The notes beneath the pieces were generated by a model. The model saw only the letters and a list, made by a program, of their open reading frames with translations. It did no database searches and was not told the origin of the DNA. Positions 25,312-36,126 of a DNA stretch of 64,000 bases are shown piece after piece. Positions within the stretch are counted from its first letter, which is position 1. Each line of letters opens with the position of its first letter. The position numbers and the translations under genes are program-made. Source of the stretch: Macrocystis pyrifera (lineage: Eukaryota; Sar; Phaeophyceae; Laminariales; Laminariaceae); contig JASSKH010000025.1 in assembly GCA_031763025.1 (NCBI GenBank), forward strand, positions 10,752,165 to 10,816,164, read 5' to 3'.

Positions 25312-25457
25312 ATTAAGGGTAGCAATTAGAGGTTGCACTTAGGATTACAATTCAGGGTTGCAATTAGGGGGTGCAATTAGGGGTTGGAGTTCGGGTTTGC
25401 TTTGTAGGGGGTGCAAAGAGGGGTTGCATTTAAGGGCTGCAATTAGCGGTTGCAACT
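25312..25457. repeat. GGGTTGCAATTA minisatellite
   Basis: About ten degenerate 12-15-bp units of the type GGGGTTGCAATTA run up to the TTACGGGGG MITE. The same unit occurs at 31228-31270 and, reversed, at 57915-57985. Confidence 0.75.
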
Positions 25458-25458
25458 A

Positions 25459-25565
25459 TTACGGGGGTCCATAGTTAATAGGACCTACGGTATACATAAA
25501 AACCTATATATTTACCTATTTTTACCACAACAATATTCGGTCCTATCTACTATGGTCCTCCGTAA
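25459..25565. mobile_element. 107-bp TTACGGGGG MITE, copy 4
   Basis: Starts TTACGGGGGTCCATAGTTAA, ends TATGGTCCTCCGTAA, flanked by TA on both sides. It has the same internal orientation as the copy at 16409. Confidence 0.85.
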
Positions 25566-25793
25566 TAGGGGTTTCAATCGTTTGTCACTGAATATTAATA
25601 GGCTCCGAACTCCGCAACTGAGGAGCTGTCGGTACCCAACATCGTGAGGGCTGGCGAAAAATTTAGATCTACAGTACTGCTGCTGTATACCTGGTGTTTG
25701 CTACAGCAGTAGTGGTTGTATGGGGCGGTTTGGAGTGAATCCGTGCTTACTCGAGAGCACGTGTCCGCGAGCTTCTGTGGTGCTGCGTATATA

Positions 25794-25872
25794 CCCCTCT
25801 GTCCGGAAATGTAAGACCAGTTTTATTTTCATGGCAAGAGTTGAAGTATCCTTATATTCCCGGACAGCGTGG
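25794..25872. mobile_element. 79-bp MITE with CTCTGTCCGGAAATGTAAG ends (TA target)
   Basis: Starts CCCCTCTGTCCGGAAATG and ends TATTCCCGGACAGCGTGG; TA on both sides. It is too short to code. A second member lies at 26356-26435 and a longer relative at 29419-29918. Confidence 0.75.
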
Positions 25873-26355
25873 TACAGCTGTAGTATCTGATCGCCGGTGT
25901 CGCAGTTGCGCCGTGATGATACTAATAAGCTTATGGTGTTTGTACAATACCAAGATGTTTTCATCGAAATAAAAACAAGTTGAAGGAAACAACAACAAAA
26001 ATATTTTTAACTACCAACCACCCTTCCTCCGCAGTAGATACCTACTTGAAGCGAATGGCATTGATGGAGTGTGTATCGGGCTCAGCTCACGAGTTTTCTT
26101 AAAATGGCTCGTTGGGGAGCTCCTTAGGTCAAGGGTCCCTGAACATTTTGGTGGTACCGTGATCGTGAGTGGCCGTGGTACTCGGCTGTCAAAGGTGGTG
26201 GAGAAGAACGCCGCCGTTTTAATCGCCGCTTTTGGACGAAGGCTCTGACAGCGATTGACGCGGGTGTATGCGTAGAGTTTTACTTGGCTCGTGCAATGCC
26301 AAGCTTCAAAAGGAGAATATCTCATCGCTGCAGCAGGTTTTTGATCTGACTCGTA

Positions 26356-26435
26356 CCACTCTGTCCCGAAATTTTACAACCTTTAGGATAGCAAAATGAA
26401 GTGAAGAACTTATTTACATTTCGAGACATGAGTGA
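26356..26435. mobile_element. 80-bp MITE, second CTCTGTCC-type copy
   Basis: Starts CCACTCTGTCCCGAAATTT and ends TTACATTTCGAGACATGAGT GA, with TA on both sides. Interior sequence differs from 25794-25872, so ends and size define the family. Confidence 0.7.
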
Positions 26436-26770
26436 TATATGCACCTCCAAGTCGCAACACGAGAATTAGCCACAGGTAGTACCACTGCAGCTGATCTTCA
26501 TTGCTGTTGCTAGCGAGACGCTCAGGGTTAACGCACATGCACAATCCCCGCCCCTCCTTGCTTACTGAATCCACTGTGAACGCGGCCCTACGTACAGTAG
26601 CTGTCCCTGCAGTGGCGCACGCTGTGCTCAGGTTTGACGCACCACGTCTGCAACGCAGACTTCCCTCGACGTACCCGTAACTGTACGATGGTCGGCTGTG
26701 TCTTACGCGCTGTGCCCTACGCTGGCATTCCCCCTTTTGTGTCTGCGTGCTGCGCTCCCCACGCGAGCAG

Positions 26771-28850
26771 TACTGTCCCGAAAATTGTGCGAAGTTCCTG
26801 GCTGTCGAGTTCAGCCCAGCTACGGGGAGACCGGTGAGGCTGCGTTGTGTCCATCCGAGTTGGCGATCGTTTTCGTTTTGAATCGCCGCCCGACAAAAGA
26901 CGATATTGATATCTCTCAAGGCGTTCTTCGATGATAGTGTCGTCTCGATCTCGATCTCGAGTATCACATGAATTTTGCTAATTTTGATGCGACACGCGTC
27001 TGGTTAGTCACCGCTGTATTTCTTGCGGTTTCTAGATGTCCCTGTTGGCTGTGCCGTATCCGGCAATGTCTAGAACGGCGGTTTGGTCTACCCCGGTAGA
27101 GTAGGCCGACTGCAGGTCAGTCTGAATCCAGCGACTGCATGGCCAAGGCAGTCTTTTTTGTGCTCCTTTTGGAGCTTTTGTCTGCGAAACAACTACCTGG
27201 AAATAGTGTGGAGCAATTTTTGCAGGAGTAAAAGGGTTATATTATGAATGCTACTGAAAAAAGTGTCTCACACTAGTTCCAATTATTATGTCTCAAAACA
27301 ATGGTTGCGGTTCTTAGGGGGTTAACGCGCGGTCTGTGTACTTGGTTCATTTTCTCGAGTGGAGCGGACGATGAACGTCAGTCTGAGCCTGTGAATGAAG
27401 TGCCGGAAACAATGCCATTTTTGACGCGGCGGCTGTGGGGCGGAGTAGTGGTGAGCGACGTTGCAGTCGAGGGCAGGATTTCGAGTTCCGAGCGCCTACT
27501 CACTACCGTATCACACTATCACCCGTGTGACAAGATAGCATGCCCCTTGGGATTCATGTCATTGAGACTACAACCGATTTCCTCCAGAACAAGGGAGGCT
27601 CACATGACGGCTGCGGCTTATGGGAATATCTCGTCGAGGTGTTTCTTTGTGCTGTTGCATCGCTCGGCACTGTGTAGCACTCTCCTCGTTGCGGAGAAAC
27701 TCAAAAATAGTCCGAAGGGGTGAAGGGGTACGTTATCTCATCACACGTGTTCTACATAGCCGTGCTTGTCGTCGGCGTTGCCGCTAAGAGTTCGCGTTGC
27801 ACTTGAGGAGTACCTCGGGGACATGTTCCACTTTTTGGGCTTGAGAGGACTTTGCGCTCGCCCAGCCTCGCTTCTGCCACATGAACCTGCTCCGCCTGCT
27901 GTGTTTCCCCCCCAGGCACGAGCCGGCCGCGGTTCTGCTCTGGCCACAAAAAGAAAGGCATGGTGGGTCTCAAGAACCGTCCGTGCCTCTTCCCAGGGTG
28001 AGGAGCGCTATTCGTTTTTGCCCTCGGCGGGCGGTGGGTTTCCATGTCTCGTCTTTTTCGTGCAGTACTGGCGGTGCCAGCAAGGCTTGGCCTCGATGTA
28101 CGACTCTTCTGATATTTATTGAGACTGTACGATATGCTTGACGTCGTGCCCAGGCAACGCTGCGTTGCCACAGCGCCACCGTTGTGTACTGTAAGCAACA
28201 AACAACCGGTTTTGTGTACTACCAGGTACAGAAGAGTTAAGAATTGACTCACGACACGTGTTATATGTGGAAGAGTGGTAAGGTCAAGCGTTACTTGTAC
28301 CCGTGCACTGGAGGATTGACAAAAACAAACACCGTCAAAGCAGGGAGGCGGGCATCCGCCGGAGGATTCACGAAGAAGGTACTGCTAAATCACCAAAATG
28401 CCAGGGGTTCCAATCCCTTCTCCGCTAAATGCGTATTTAAGTGTATTGTCTTGCGGATTTGGTAATTTTAGGTAGACAATTCAGGCTTAAAATATGGTCC
28501 TGTGTCGAGAGTATCGGTTGAAACCCGATACGACGCTAAATGGTGCGCGCGACCCAGTCGTTTGAAGGATTCTCGAAGAGTTTGGAGACCGCGCAGGGCA
28601 GGCTTCCGTGGCGCAACACCGCACGTGATAGTGCTAATGCTCGTTTTTGAAACGACGCTAACAACTTTTGGCGCTGTCGTGCTCCTGCGCGCGATGCGAT
28701 GGCAACGACCGTAGGTGTGACATACGACCCCACTATGGGCTGTCGGGGGGGCGGCCGCAGTACTGCGCCAGCCACAAGAGCGACGACATGATTCACTTGC
28801 TGAAGGAGTCCATGAACCGAGAGAGGGCGCACACTCCGAGGTGCGATTGA
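26771..28850 (+). CDS. Gene B: two-domain EsV-1-7 protein (5' end missing, spliced)
   Basis: Three exons: 26771-26833 (after GAGCAG, before GTGAGG), 27916-27997 (after CCCCAG, before GTGAGG) and 28715-28850 (after CCGTAG, ending TGA). Phases agree (phase 1, then phase 2). Spliced, they give a textbook first repeat: C-EVPG-C, 16 residues with PSYG, then C-SG-H, 12 residues with KKKGMVGL, then C-LFPG-C, 15 residues with PHYG, C-AS-H, and a tail KSDDMIHLL…TPRCD. Cysteine spacings C-x4-C appear only across the introns. The paralog C on the opposite strand has the same introns in the same phases. The upstream exon was not found; a frame just 5' of 26771 shows further cysteines but is likely polypyrimidine tract. 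Confidence 0.8.
27517..27754. mobile_element. MITE with TATCACCCGTGTGACAAGAT ends, copy 2
   Basis: Left end TATCACCCGTGTGACAAGAT, right end ATCTCATCACACGTGTTCTA; about 238 bp. Interior is related to 13549-13772 (shared TATGGRAAKAYCTCG block). It lies in gene B intron 1; gene C intron 1 is longer and has other repeats. Confidence 0.6.
28580..28640 (+). other. Short conserved block shared with 59070-59120
   Basis: GGCAGGCTTCCGTGGCGCAAC resembles, over about 20 bp, a block at 59080 (GGCAGGCTTCCCTGGAGCAAC), both on the + strand. The first part looks faintly like the 5' end and A-box of a tRNA (GTGGCGCAAC), but no clover-leaf follows. It may be the head of a tRNA-derived short repeat. Confidence 0.25.
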
Positions 28851-29418
28851 GTAAACGATGCGTGCTTCGTACGGCAGGGGTAGGCGCACCTCATCGTGTG
28901 CGGGGTTTTCAACTTGATGAACTCTGTATCTCACTCACTCATCCGAAACTTGAATGAACGATTTGAGAAAAAAAAAACGAACGCTTGGCCCGAATACCTA
29001 GATCCCACGGGCTACGTAGACATAACAATAGAACGATTCATGGGATGAAATTAACCACACAGGTGATTTCCAAGTCTATTTAATAGTTCGTCAGTGCCCT
29101 TACGGAACGCTGTCAGTCGTAAACGTTTTGGCCAAACAAGTGCTTGCTACCGTAGCACACGTGAAACGATAGCGGTACGATAGCGATCGTGTTAGCTTTA
29201 TCGATTAGAGGGTGGTGCTCCACGCTATCGATCCCGATGGGGGTAGTCCGAGTGGGCGTATGACATCAACCACTGGCAGCCTTACTTAACCGGGCGGAGG
29301 GGGGGTTGGGGCGGCGGGGGGGGGGGGGTTGTCTGGCCTCAGCATGTGGCAGAACGACTTTCAGGAGGTTGAGGCTCTGGAGGCTCTAACGCAGCTAGCC
29401 TCTGTTAATAGTGCAGTA

Positions 29419-29918
29419 TCACCTCTGTCCGAAAATGTAAGGACAGCTTCTAGGGCTGTAAGTTGGTTGAACTTCCCGGCTATTAATCGTTATCAGTTGG
29501 GTGGCGAAGCCAGCCACCCGGTTGACTGTGGTTGACTAAGCGACTGGCGCGAGCTGGCTTCCTTCTAAATTAAAAAAATAGAAATGAAATTGAAATGCCA
29601 GCGGCCTGCGGTATTGTCATCGGCACTGGCACCGTCGATTGCGATGTTTTTTTATGCGCCATCAGTTGCGGTAGAGCTCTCATCTTTCCCTGTCTGGACG
29701 AGTAGTCTAACGGGGAAATGCGCACTCCATAGAGCAAAACAGCCTTCCATAAACAAGGAAACCCAAATATTGGGATAGTTGGCACCGCTGCAACTAAGTA
29801 TCATACCTGGCCAAGTAGTTTCCTAGCTGGGGGTTTTGCTATCGAACTCACAGCTTCAACATATTGGATATTGATACTAGTACCTGAATAACCCTCAAGT
29901 TTCCGGACGGAGTGGTGA
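29419..29918. mobile_element. Possible 500-bp relative of the CTCTGTCC MITEs
   Basis: Left end TCACCTCTGTCCGAAAATG after TA; right end TTTCCGGACGGAGTGGTGA. The interior near 29450-29545 (GGGCTGTAAGTTGGTTGAAC) recurs at 62967-63030. The right flank is TC, not TA, so the target duplication has decayed or the end is wrong. Confidence 0.4.
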
Positions 29919-30290
29919 TCGTAACGCCTACCGCAAACCCCCTGAACTGCCTCACACCAACCGTTGTCTCCGATATTCGCTCGCCTCCTTTCTGTATGTT
30001 GTTCTCTGTCCCTTCCTGCTAGAAGATACCGTACTCACCCTCGGTTGGTCGTGTTTGCGACCACGTATCTCACAAGCGCAGTCACCGTCCCCATCCGGTC
30101 TTTCTTTCTGCGTTCGGACCAACTGTCCCGGCACATCAAGTGTTCGTGATGGCAGACTACTATTTGATAGACGTGTCTGGGGTGAAGTTCTAGCTCTGCA
30201 TGCCACCTTAGACCCTTTGAGTTGCTGTAGCTCTGTGAGGCTAGCTTTAGTATAACCTGAGCGTACGGCCCCGTCCTCTTTGCTCCGCAG

Positions 30291-33200
30291 AAAGCTCGAC
30301 GGACGTGGGGCTGTTGCGACGGATACAAAGGACCGCCCCGCCGCCGCAAGGTCGAAAGAAAAGAAGCTCAAGGCTTTGGGCGCGCAAGGGACGGCGAGGA
30401 GGGAGGGTGACTGCGGGGACGAACATAACAAGGGGCAGCAGGAAACGAAGGGAAGGGCGAAGGGGAAGAATTCCAAACGAATTGTGGTTGTGGCTGGGAA
30501 GGGCAATTCCGGAAGGAAGGGAAAGGTCAGCGCCCCCCAGCCGCGGTCAGCTTCACCACCACCCGCTCTTGAAGGTGGGCGTTGTACTCTATAGTTCCGG
30601 TATGATATGAAGCATCACCGTCGTTTCTTTTTTTCTGAGCCTTAAGTGAGAAGGAGCTTTATGTCGGAAAACGTGACCATGCGAGATTGACGAATAATTC
30701 ACACCTCGGATAGATCATCTGCAGATAGATGATCTAACAGATCATCTAGATCCTACCCTGCGGTTGTGAGTTGTTGTGCAGGATCTGTAGAGTGCATATC
30801 CAACCCAGGAAACATGTCCTACTGTAGATCATGCAGAATGTATCTGCTCCCACTCAGCAGCATGAGCTGGTAGACCTTCACAGATCAGCAACCTATTGAT
30901 TCTTCCCTAAAATATCTGTATCTAGATCATGATGTGGGAATCGATTTTCTGTCCGGGTGAGAAGCGTTTGCTTCGCCCCGCCACTGTTCATAGCTCATAT
31001 ACGCATACTACATGCTGCTGTATGGCCGCAGTGCTTTATCACCGCGGTTGTTTATATATGGGCCGCGCGTTTGGAGCTCAAGTGTACGTGTATTCAGGTG
31101 CCAGGTAAATGTTGTTTTTTGGTGTCACCGCCATAGTCATGATTATAGTTCGAACAAGAAGAGGTCGCGTTCACCCCCTCACCACGACACTTTGCGTACC
31201 TAAACCGTGCTGCGGTAGTACTGGAGGGATTGCAATTAAGGTTTGCGTTCAGGGGTTGCAATGAGGGGTTGTACTTTCGAGACGAAATAGCTCTCACTGA
31301 CGGGGTGGGGCTCGGCTCCTCAACCATTGCATCAATCATTGCCAACTCTCAAATTATCCAACCATTGCATGTTTTGACCCGATGTGTATTTTACAATTTC
31401 GTTCATAAACTTAATCCATGGGATTTTTGTATACCAGGTTTAGCGTGTTTTTTCTCAAACTACCCAACCATTGTATGAGGCGGTACGCGTGCTACGATGG
31501 AGGTGCAGCACGTATCACGTTTTTGGCCGACATGTTTGTGACTGATAGACTGATACACCTTCTCATCTGAGGAACTACCCAATAAGGCATGCCCTCATCG
31601 TTTCGTTTTGCAAACATTTTTAGTTGCAGACCGGGTTTGTTCAAAATCGGGCCACGTGTGCATTTTGTTTTTTACGCAGTTTTTTTTTGTGAGATCAATA
31701 GAGCTCCTCAAGCGAGGAGGAGCCGCAGAAAATTACACGTGCTCCCCTACCGTAGCATGCCTCCAAATCTCCTCAAACGACGGGCCTCAGAAAACATGCA
31801 CGCTATACGCCTCGTACCGGGGCACGCGTCCACTTTTTCGCGGCACCGTCCTCCCCATGGGAGCCTCCCAAGTGACCCGGCACCAGCACCCACAGCGAAG
31901 CACAAATTGTTGTCTCGATACAGCGTGATCTGCAGTTGGTTGATTGTTTTTTGTCTTTCGGGAGTTGAACAAGTGTCGTTCACCACCACGACTGCGTAGC
32001 ATTTGGCCCAGACCATTGCGCCGCCTGTTTACGAGGCAATTTTCGCGGCAGATGTCACCCTCGAAGAAAGCGCATCATATCATCCAGGATTCCTTCGCCC
32101 TTTGTTATCGTTCGTAGCCAGCTAAACGATCCCAGATCCACAGTCGTATGGGAATGCTAGCCGGCTGGAGGTCGAGAGGTAACCAGGCCGCGTGCTTGGA
32201 AGCCTTCGGATATAAGCGTGCGGACAAGGATTTTCCTTGGGCACCAAGCGAACGTTGTAGATGCTGACCCGTGTTGAATGTACAGTCACTTCACAATTCA
32301 TAACATTTAGTAGGTATATCATATCATGGTTGCTGCACCTTCTTGCCCCGATGGGTGGGAACCGCCGGTTTCACGAATATTATGTACCTTGTATATATTT
32401 GTGTGCAGCGTAAGTATCTGTGATCGTTAAGCCACACAATACCGACTTCCACGCGCTAACCATCGAAACGGCCCCTACTTCTTGGGTGCGTCTGTTTTTT
32501 GTTTTTCCGGTCTCGTGTCCTCATTCATAGTGGCACCTTATAGTACTGCAACTGCGAAGGGCTCCGAGACAGCTCCTGCCGCGCAGACTGTGGCTGAGGG
32601 TATGAAGAGCCCGCCGACCACCTCGCGCATGGCAGAGGCGCCTGGGATGGCCCCTTCTCTAGAGATCAGGCTGTTCCGGGAGGCCAGAGAATCCGCAAAG
32701 GCAGCGGCGGCGGCGAATGGATCGGGAAGACGGGCTCGAGCTCCGTCACGCAAAGCCTTGGAGGCCTCAGGGAAAATGAGCACCGAGGGCGCGCAATGGA
32801 TGACGAGGGAGAAGAGGGAGGAGCAGGAGAGGCAGAAAAGAGAGATGAAGGAAAAGCGGCGGGCGGCCGCGGCAGCAGGGCTTAAGGCGGGGCATGTGAT
32901 TGAAGCGTTTGCTGTCGCCGCGGCAGGTGGTGCGGCAGGCCGGAGTGGGGGCGGCGTGGGAAGCAAAAGCGTGGGCGTCGGCAACCGCGGTAAACCGGTA
33001 TTATCGTCGAGTTCCACCACCGGTGAGCTCGTTCCGGCAGAAACTCTGCAGGCGACCGCGCGGCGACCAGTGGAGGAAGGATTCACCCCTACCGCGGATG
33101 GCAGCAACGCTACCGCCGAGGGTAAGACCGGGGTTGCCGGCAGCAATGAGCGTGCGCGGGAAGTTACGCCCGATGCTGTCGTGGAGGCTAGCAAGGAGCC

Positions 33201-34316
33201 GGCCAAGAAACGGGAGCTGGCGGAGTCGGAAGCGGACCGCGGAGTCGAAAGCGGGAAGAAAAAAAAGCGGAGGAGAAAAGGGAAAGTCGTCTCAGAAGGT
33301 GGCGGCGAGGTCCACACGGAGCGAGCTCCGAACAAAGAGGTCCAGCAGAGAAGCGGCCGGAAGGGGAAAGAGGGTGTGGGTGGGGGGACGGTAGTGAGGG
33401 GATCAGCTCGCAGCACGGTCTTGTGCGATTTCCAGAGCTGCCCCAAGGCGGCCTTGTACGGGGTCAACGACACTGTGCGCTACTGGTGAGTGACTATTCG
33501 ACGTGGTCCAGTGTTTGATACGGTGCTATTTGTGTGGCGGAACCTGTTGGCGGAACTTGTTGGCACCGATTGTCTTATGCCGGCTGGGTCGCCTCCAGAC
33601 GAGCACATATGATCTAGTGTAGGCTGACCGGACCGTATACCATGGACACTGCGGGCTTGATGCCGTGCCAGCACCTCCGTTAACCTAACAATGGTGGTGG
33701 TTTTCGCCTGAAACTTGAAGCGCCATCGCTTCCATAAAATGAGGTTTCACGTTGTTGCGTTTTTTTGTGATCTTTGACGGAAGTACGTCCTTCATGATAG
33801 CGCTGCGTGGCTGATGGGAACAGATGATGTAACCGGAACTGGACCTCTGTGTGAGTGTTGTTGGCCGTGTGCGCGGACCGATTGTGCTGCCGTCGACCCT
33901 TCAAGCATGGGCGGGACCAGCATCGATAACGTGATCAAGAAGAACAACTATCGCGAACGACTTTTCTTCAAGGGTTAGTCAGGGTTATAGCCGAAGATGT
34001 TAGGCGGTGTTTTGGGGGCACGTCAGGCCTCTTTTTCCCTATTATACTGGATTTAGAATAGGGGGTCAGTGAAGGCATCAAACCGCGGTCTCCTGTGACA
34101 GCATATTTTATTGTAGCTAAGTAACCTTGCGGAAAAGACCGTCTGCCAAGCAAGGCCAAACGGATCCTCCTATATACCTGCTTCTGGAAACGCTCTGACT
34201 ACATGTGTACCCCTCTATTCTGCGCTCTGTTCTCCTTTTTCCGACTCGTTGACCTTAAAACCCTCAGCAAGGAGCACCGCCTCTTCGGCATGCACAAGAT
34301 AGAAGACAAAGCGTGA
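30291..34316 (+). CDS. Gene A1: Lys-rich/coiled-coil protein ending in one EsV-1-7 domain
   Basis: Three exons: 30291-30574 (after CTCCGCAG, before GTGGGC), 32531-33485 (after TTCATAG, before GTGAGT) and 34268-34316 (after CCCTCAG, ending TGA). Lengths 284, 955 and 49 keep the frame (phases 2, 1, 2). Exon 1 codes about 94 residues rich in Lys, Arg and Gly. Exon 2 codes about 318 residues: a Ser/Thr/Pro stretch, MAEAPGMAP, an Ala-rich basic segment, a heptad-like Glu/Lys/Arg segment (EKREEQERQKREMKEKRR) and KKKKRRRKGK, a likely nuclear signal. The EsV-1-7 domain starts C-DFQS-C-PKAALYG and its third Cys codon is split by intron 2; exon 3 supplies C-KE-H-RLFGMHKIEDKA. The start exon was not found. 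DNA or RNA binding is only a guess from charge. Confidence 0.75.
30697..30963 (+). mobile_element. GATCATC-rich inverted-repeat element, copy 7
   Basis: Starts ATTCACACCTCGGATAGATC, ends TTCTGTCCGGGTGAGAA, with CCAACCCAGGAAACATGTCC inside. It lies in gene A1 intron 1, about 120 bp after exon 1. Confidence 0.65.
31205..31500. repeat. CTCCTCAACCATTGCA dispersed repeat in A1 intron 1
   Basis: Contains GGTTGCAATGAGGGGTTG units, then GGCTCCTCAACCATTGCATC, CCAACTCTCAAAT and CAACCATTG again, bounded by GTGCTGCGGTAGTAC on the left and GTGCTACGATGGAGG on the right. A second copy is at about 55590-55920, inside gene A2 intron 1 on the opposite strand, with further pieces at 46100-46350. Confidence 0.5.
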
Positions 34317-34319
34317 GGA

Positions 34320-35180
34320 CAGAAAACGACCTGAACTGGGCGCGGTGGCTCGGCGCGGTGGTTACCAGCTGCTGTAGCTATTTCTCTGGACCCAAATATT
34401 AGAACCGTTGTAGTACAAACATGAAGTCCCAACGGTACTTAAGTTTCCGGCCAGAGTGATATAATTTCATGATACTTACGATACAGCAGTGGGCCTCAGA
34501 ATACAACTACCAGTAAAAGTTCATCGTATGACTGAAGTGTGCTCGCTCATCAGCGGCTTTCTGCGCCGGCGCGTACCGGTACATGTGCATGATGAAAAGT
34601 GCGCAACCCCCTCGTTCAAGAGGAGCTTTCTACGTAGGCGGTTTGCAAGGTGAACGATTACACTCTCTGTTGCCTCGCGAAAGGTTCCCGACGGAGACTT
34701 AGGCGTGTTTTTGTTCGTTGTCCGGTGTATAGTATCGGGGGTGTTGGGTGTGCGCATTGAGTCCAGTACTGAGAGGTTTCGCTGTTTTTGGGCTCCTCTG
34801 AGAATTGAGATAGAAAAATATCGATGATTTCCTGGCCCATTATAGATGGTCCAGATGTTTGGGCTTCGGATATTACTGAAAAAAGTCAGAAATACCGGCT
34901 CAAGTTTCTCCCCATAGCATTTGGTCTGAGTGATGATTGATGGTGAGTACCTGCGTTCGGGCAGTGGGTAGATTACTCTAAATAATGCCGAGCAAGGTGG
35001 CACGTAGCCCATACAGCTGTCATGCCGACATTTCGAGGAAGCGCAATGCTGTGCGTGAAACACTGTTGTTTCGGTAGTCGGGTGGACTAGGCTCAGCGTA
35101 TGAAGAATGGAGTTGCGTGTCGCCTTGGGCGCTTGCAAGGTAGTTGACACGCCAGAGTTAAGAGAAGGAGACTGCTCAGC
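34320..35180. other. No confident gene
   Basis: The - strand stays open for 264 codons (35315-34521) with no recognisable domain, signal or composition typical of a protein. I regard it as chance. Confidence 0.35.
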
Positions 35181-35189
35181 ACGCATGCA

Positions 35190-35350
35190 TGCTAGAGGTA
35201 GTTTCGAGCGCGGTGATAATATCATGGGCGACGCCCCATCTTCATTTTCAGGGAGGCAGTTCAACCCTAGGTACAGTAGTTTCGGGCTGGGTGATGACAG
35301 CATGGGCAACGCCACATATTTTCCAGAGAGGCGAGTTAGCCCTTTTGGCA
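35190..35350 (+). repeat. Two-unit tandem repeat coding a GDxxMGxA motif
   Basis: Two units of about 80 bp (starts near 35192 and 35270) share TAGTTTCG, GGTGATRAYA, CATGGGCRACGCC. In the + frame both read SF..GD..MG.A......R..(N/S)P, so the unit is kept in frame. This lies downstream of gene A1 but no splice link was found. Confidence 0.45.
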
Positions 35351-35356
35351 GTTGAG

Positions 35357-35835
35357 GGGGGGGGCGTACTGATTATCATGCATGGCCGTAGTCGTTTGAC
35401 CATAGACCCTCGCATCCCTACAATGGTGGGACGGAGCACGTCGGGTTTTCACCGACCAGGCAGATATTGCTTGCACCAAGCGCGAAGCGCCGTGAGGTGT
35501 TGGGTGAGTCGCATGAAGGGTGAGCTGCATCCTACTAAGAACCGCTTGAGAGGCGGATTTTCTTGCATATGGATGACAGCATCAATTAATTGGTTTAATA
35601 TCTGGTGTGGCCACTTCCAGAGACAGCAATGGATTTCTATGTATCTGCCTCGTGGGTGCCTTACCATATACCTGGTACACACTACGTGATACGATCATCC
35701 TCCTTGTGCGGAGTAAAGGTTCTCCCCCGCACAAAAATGATCTAACTCGACCGCCAGCCTTGGTAACCGGCAAAAAAAAAAAAAAACAGCACCCTGGCTG
35801 TCTAGCTCACGCAGTGAGAGGCGTGTTTTACAGCG
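35357..35835 (-). repeat. Dispersed repeat R with G-run head, copy 1
   Basis: Begins after a short G run with ATCATGCATGGCCGTAGTCG, contains CGGGTTTTCACCGACCAGGC and AAGCGCGAAGCGCCGTGAGG, and ends near TAGCTCACGCAGTGAGAGGC. On the - strand pieces read LTALRAWCKQYLPG and GIVGMRGSM. Copies: 36127-36345, 36930-37437, 43575-43765 and 44225-44412. Confidence 0.65.
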
Positions 35836-36126
35836 TCGTCGCCAACCGACGCCAACCCAACCTACTACATGAGCTACACATGTTTCCCCCGGCTTGAGCT
35901 ATAGGCGGTAGCTCATCTGCACATGTTTTCGAAGCTTGAGCTATACACGATAGATGAGCTAGCTCATGAGCTGTCCGGGGTGTGCAACCTTGTATTAAAT
36001 GGTAACACCCAGGGAACAGCAGGGCAACCCTTGCCCTGCTCTACAATATATATATAGGAGGGGGGGCAGTTGAGGGGGGATGAGTGACAACCAAGAAGAA
36101 CGGTTACAGCACCGGCCACTGCTCAG

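Noticed and set aside
26634-26770. A further EsV-1-7-like repeat (C-TMVG-C..C-AP-H) just upstream of gene B exon 1
   Set aside because: It ends at a pyrimidine-rich stretch and the acceptor GAGCAG, which is matched by a like acceptor in gene C where these cysteines are absent. It is probably intron, though the spacing is tempting.
28345-28440. A possible tRNA-Ser (GCT) with GGTTCCAATCCC-like T arm
   Set aside because: The acceptor stem pairs only partly, the D arm is missing and the T loop has C where a purine is expected.
33880-33980. Earlier candidate for gene A1 exon 3 (after TTCAAG at 33905)
   Set aside because: It gives Cys then no His at the required place; the exon at 34268 gives C-KE-H-RLFGMHKI, which matches the A2 exon.
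34521-35315. 264-codon open frame on the - strand
   Set aside because: No domain, no codon or composition signal, and it overlaps a + strand repeat; chance length is plausible in this base composition.
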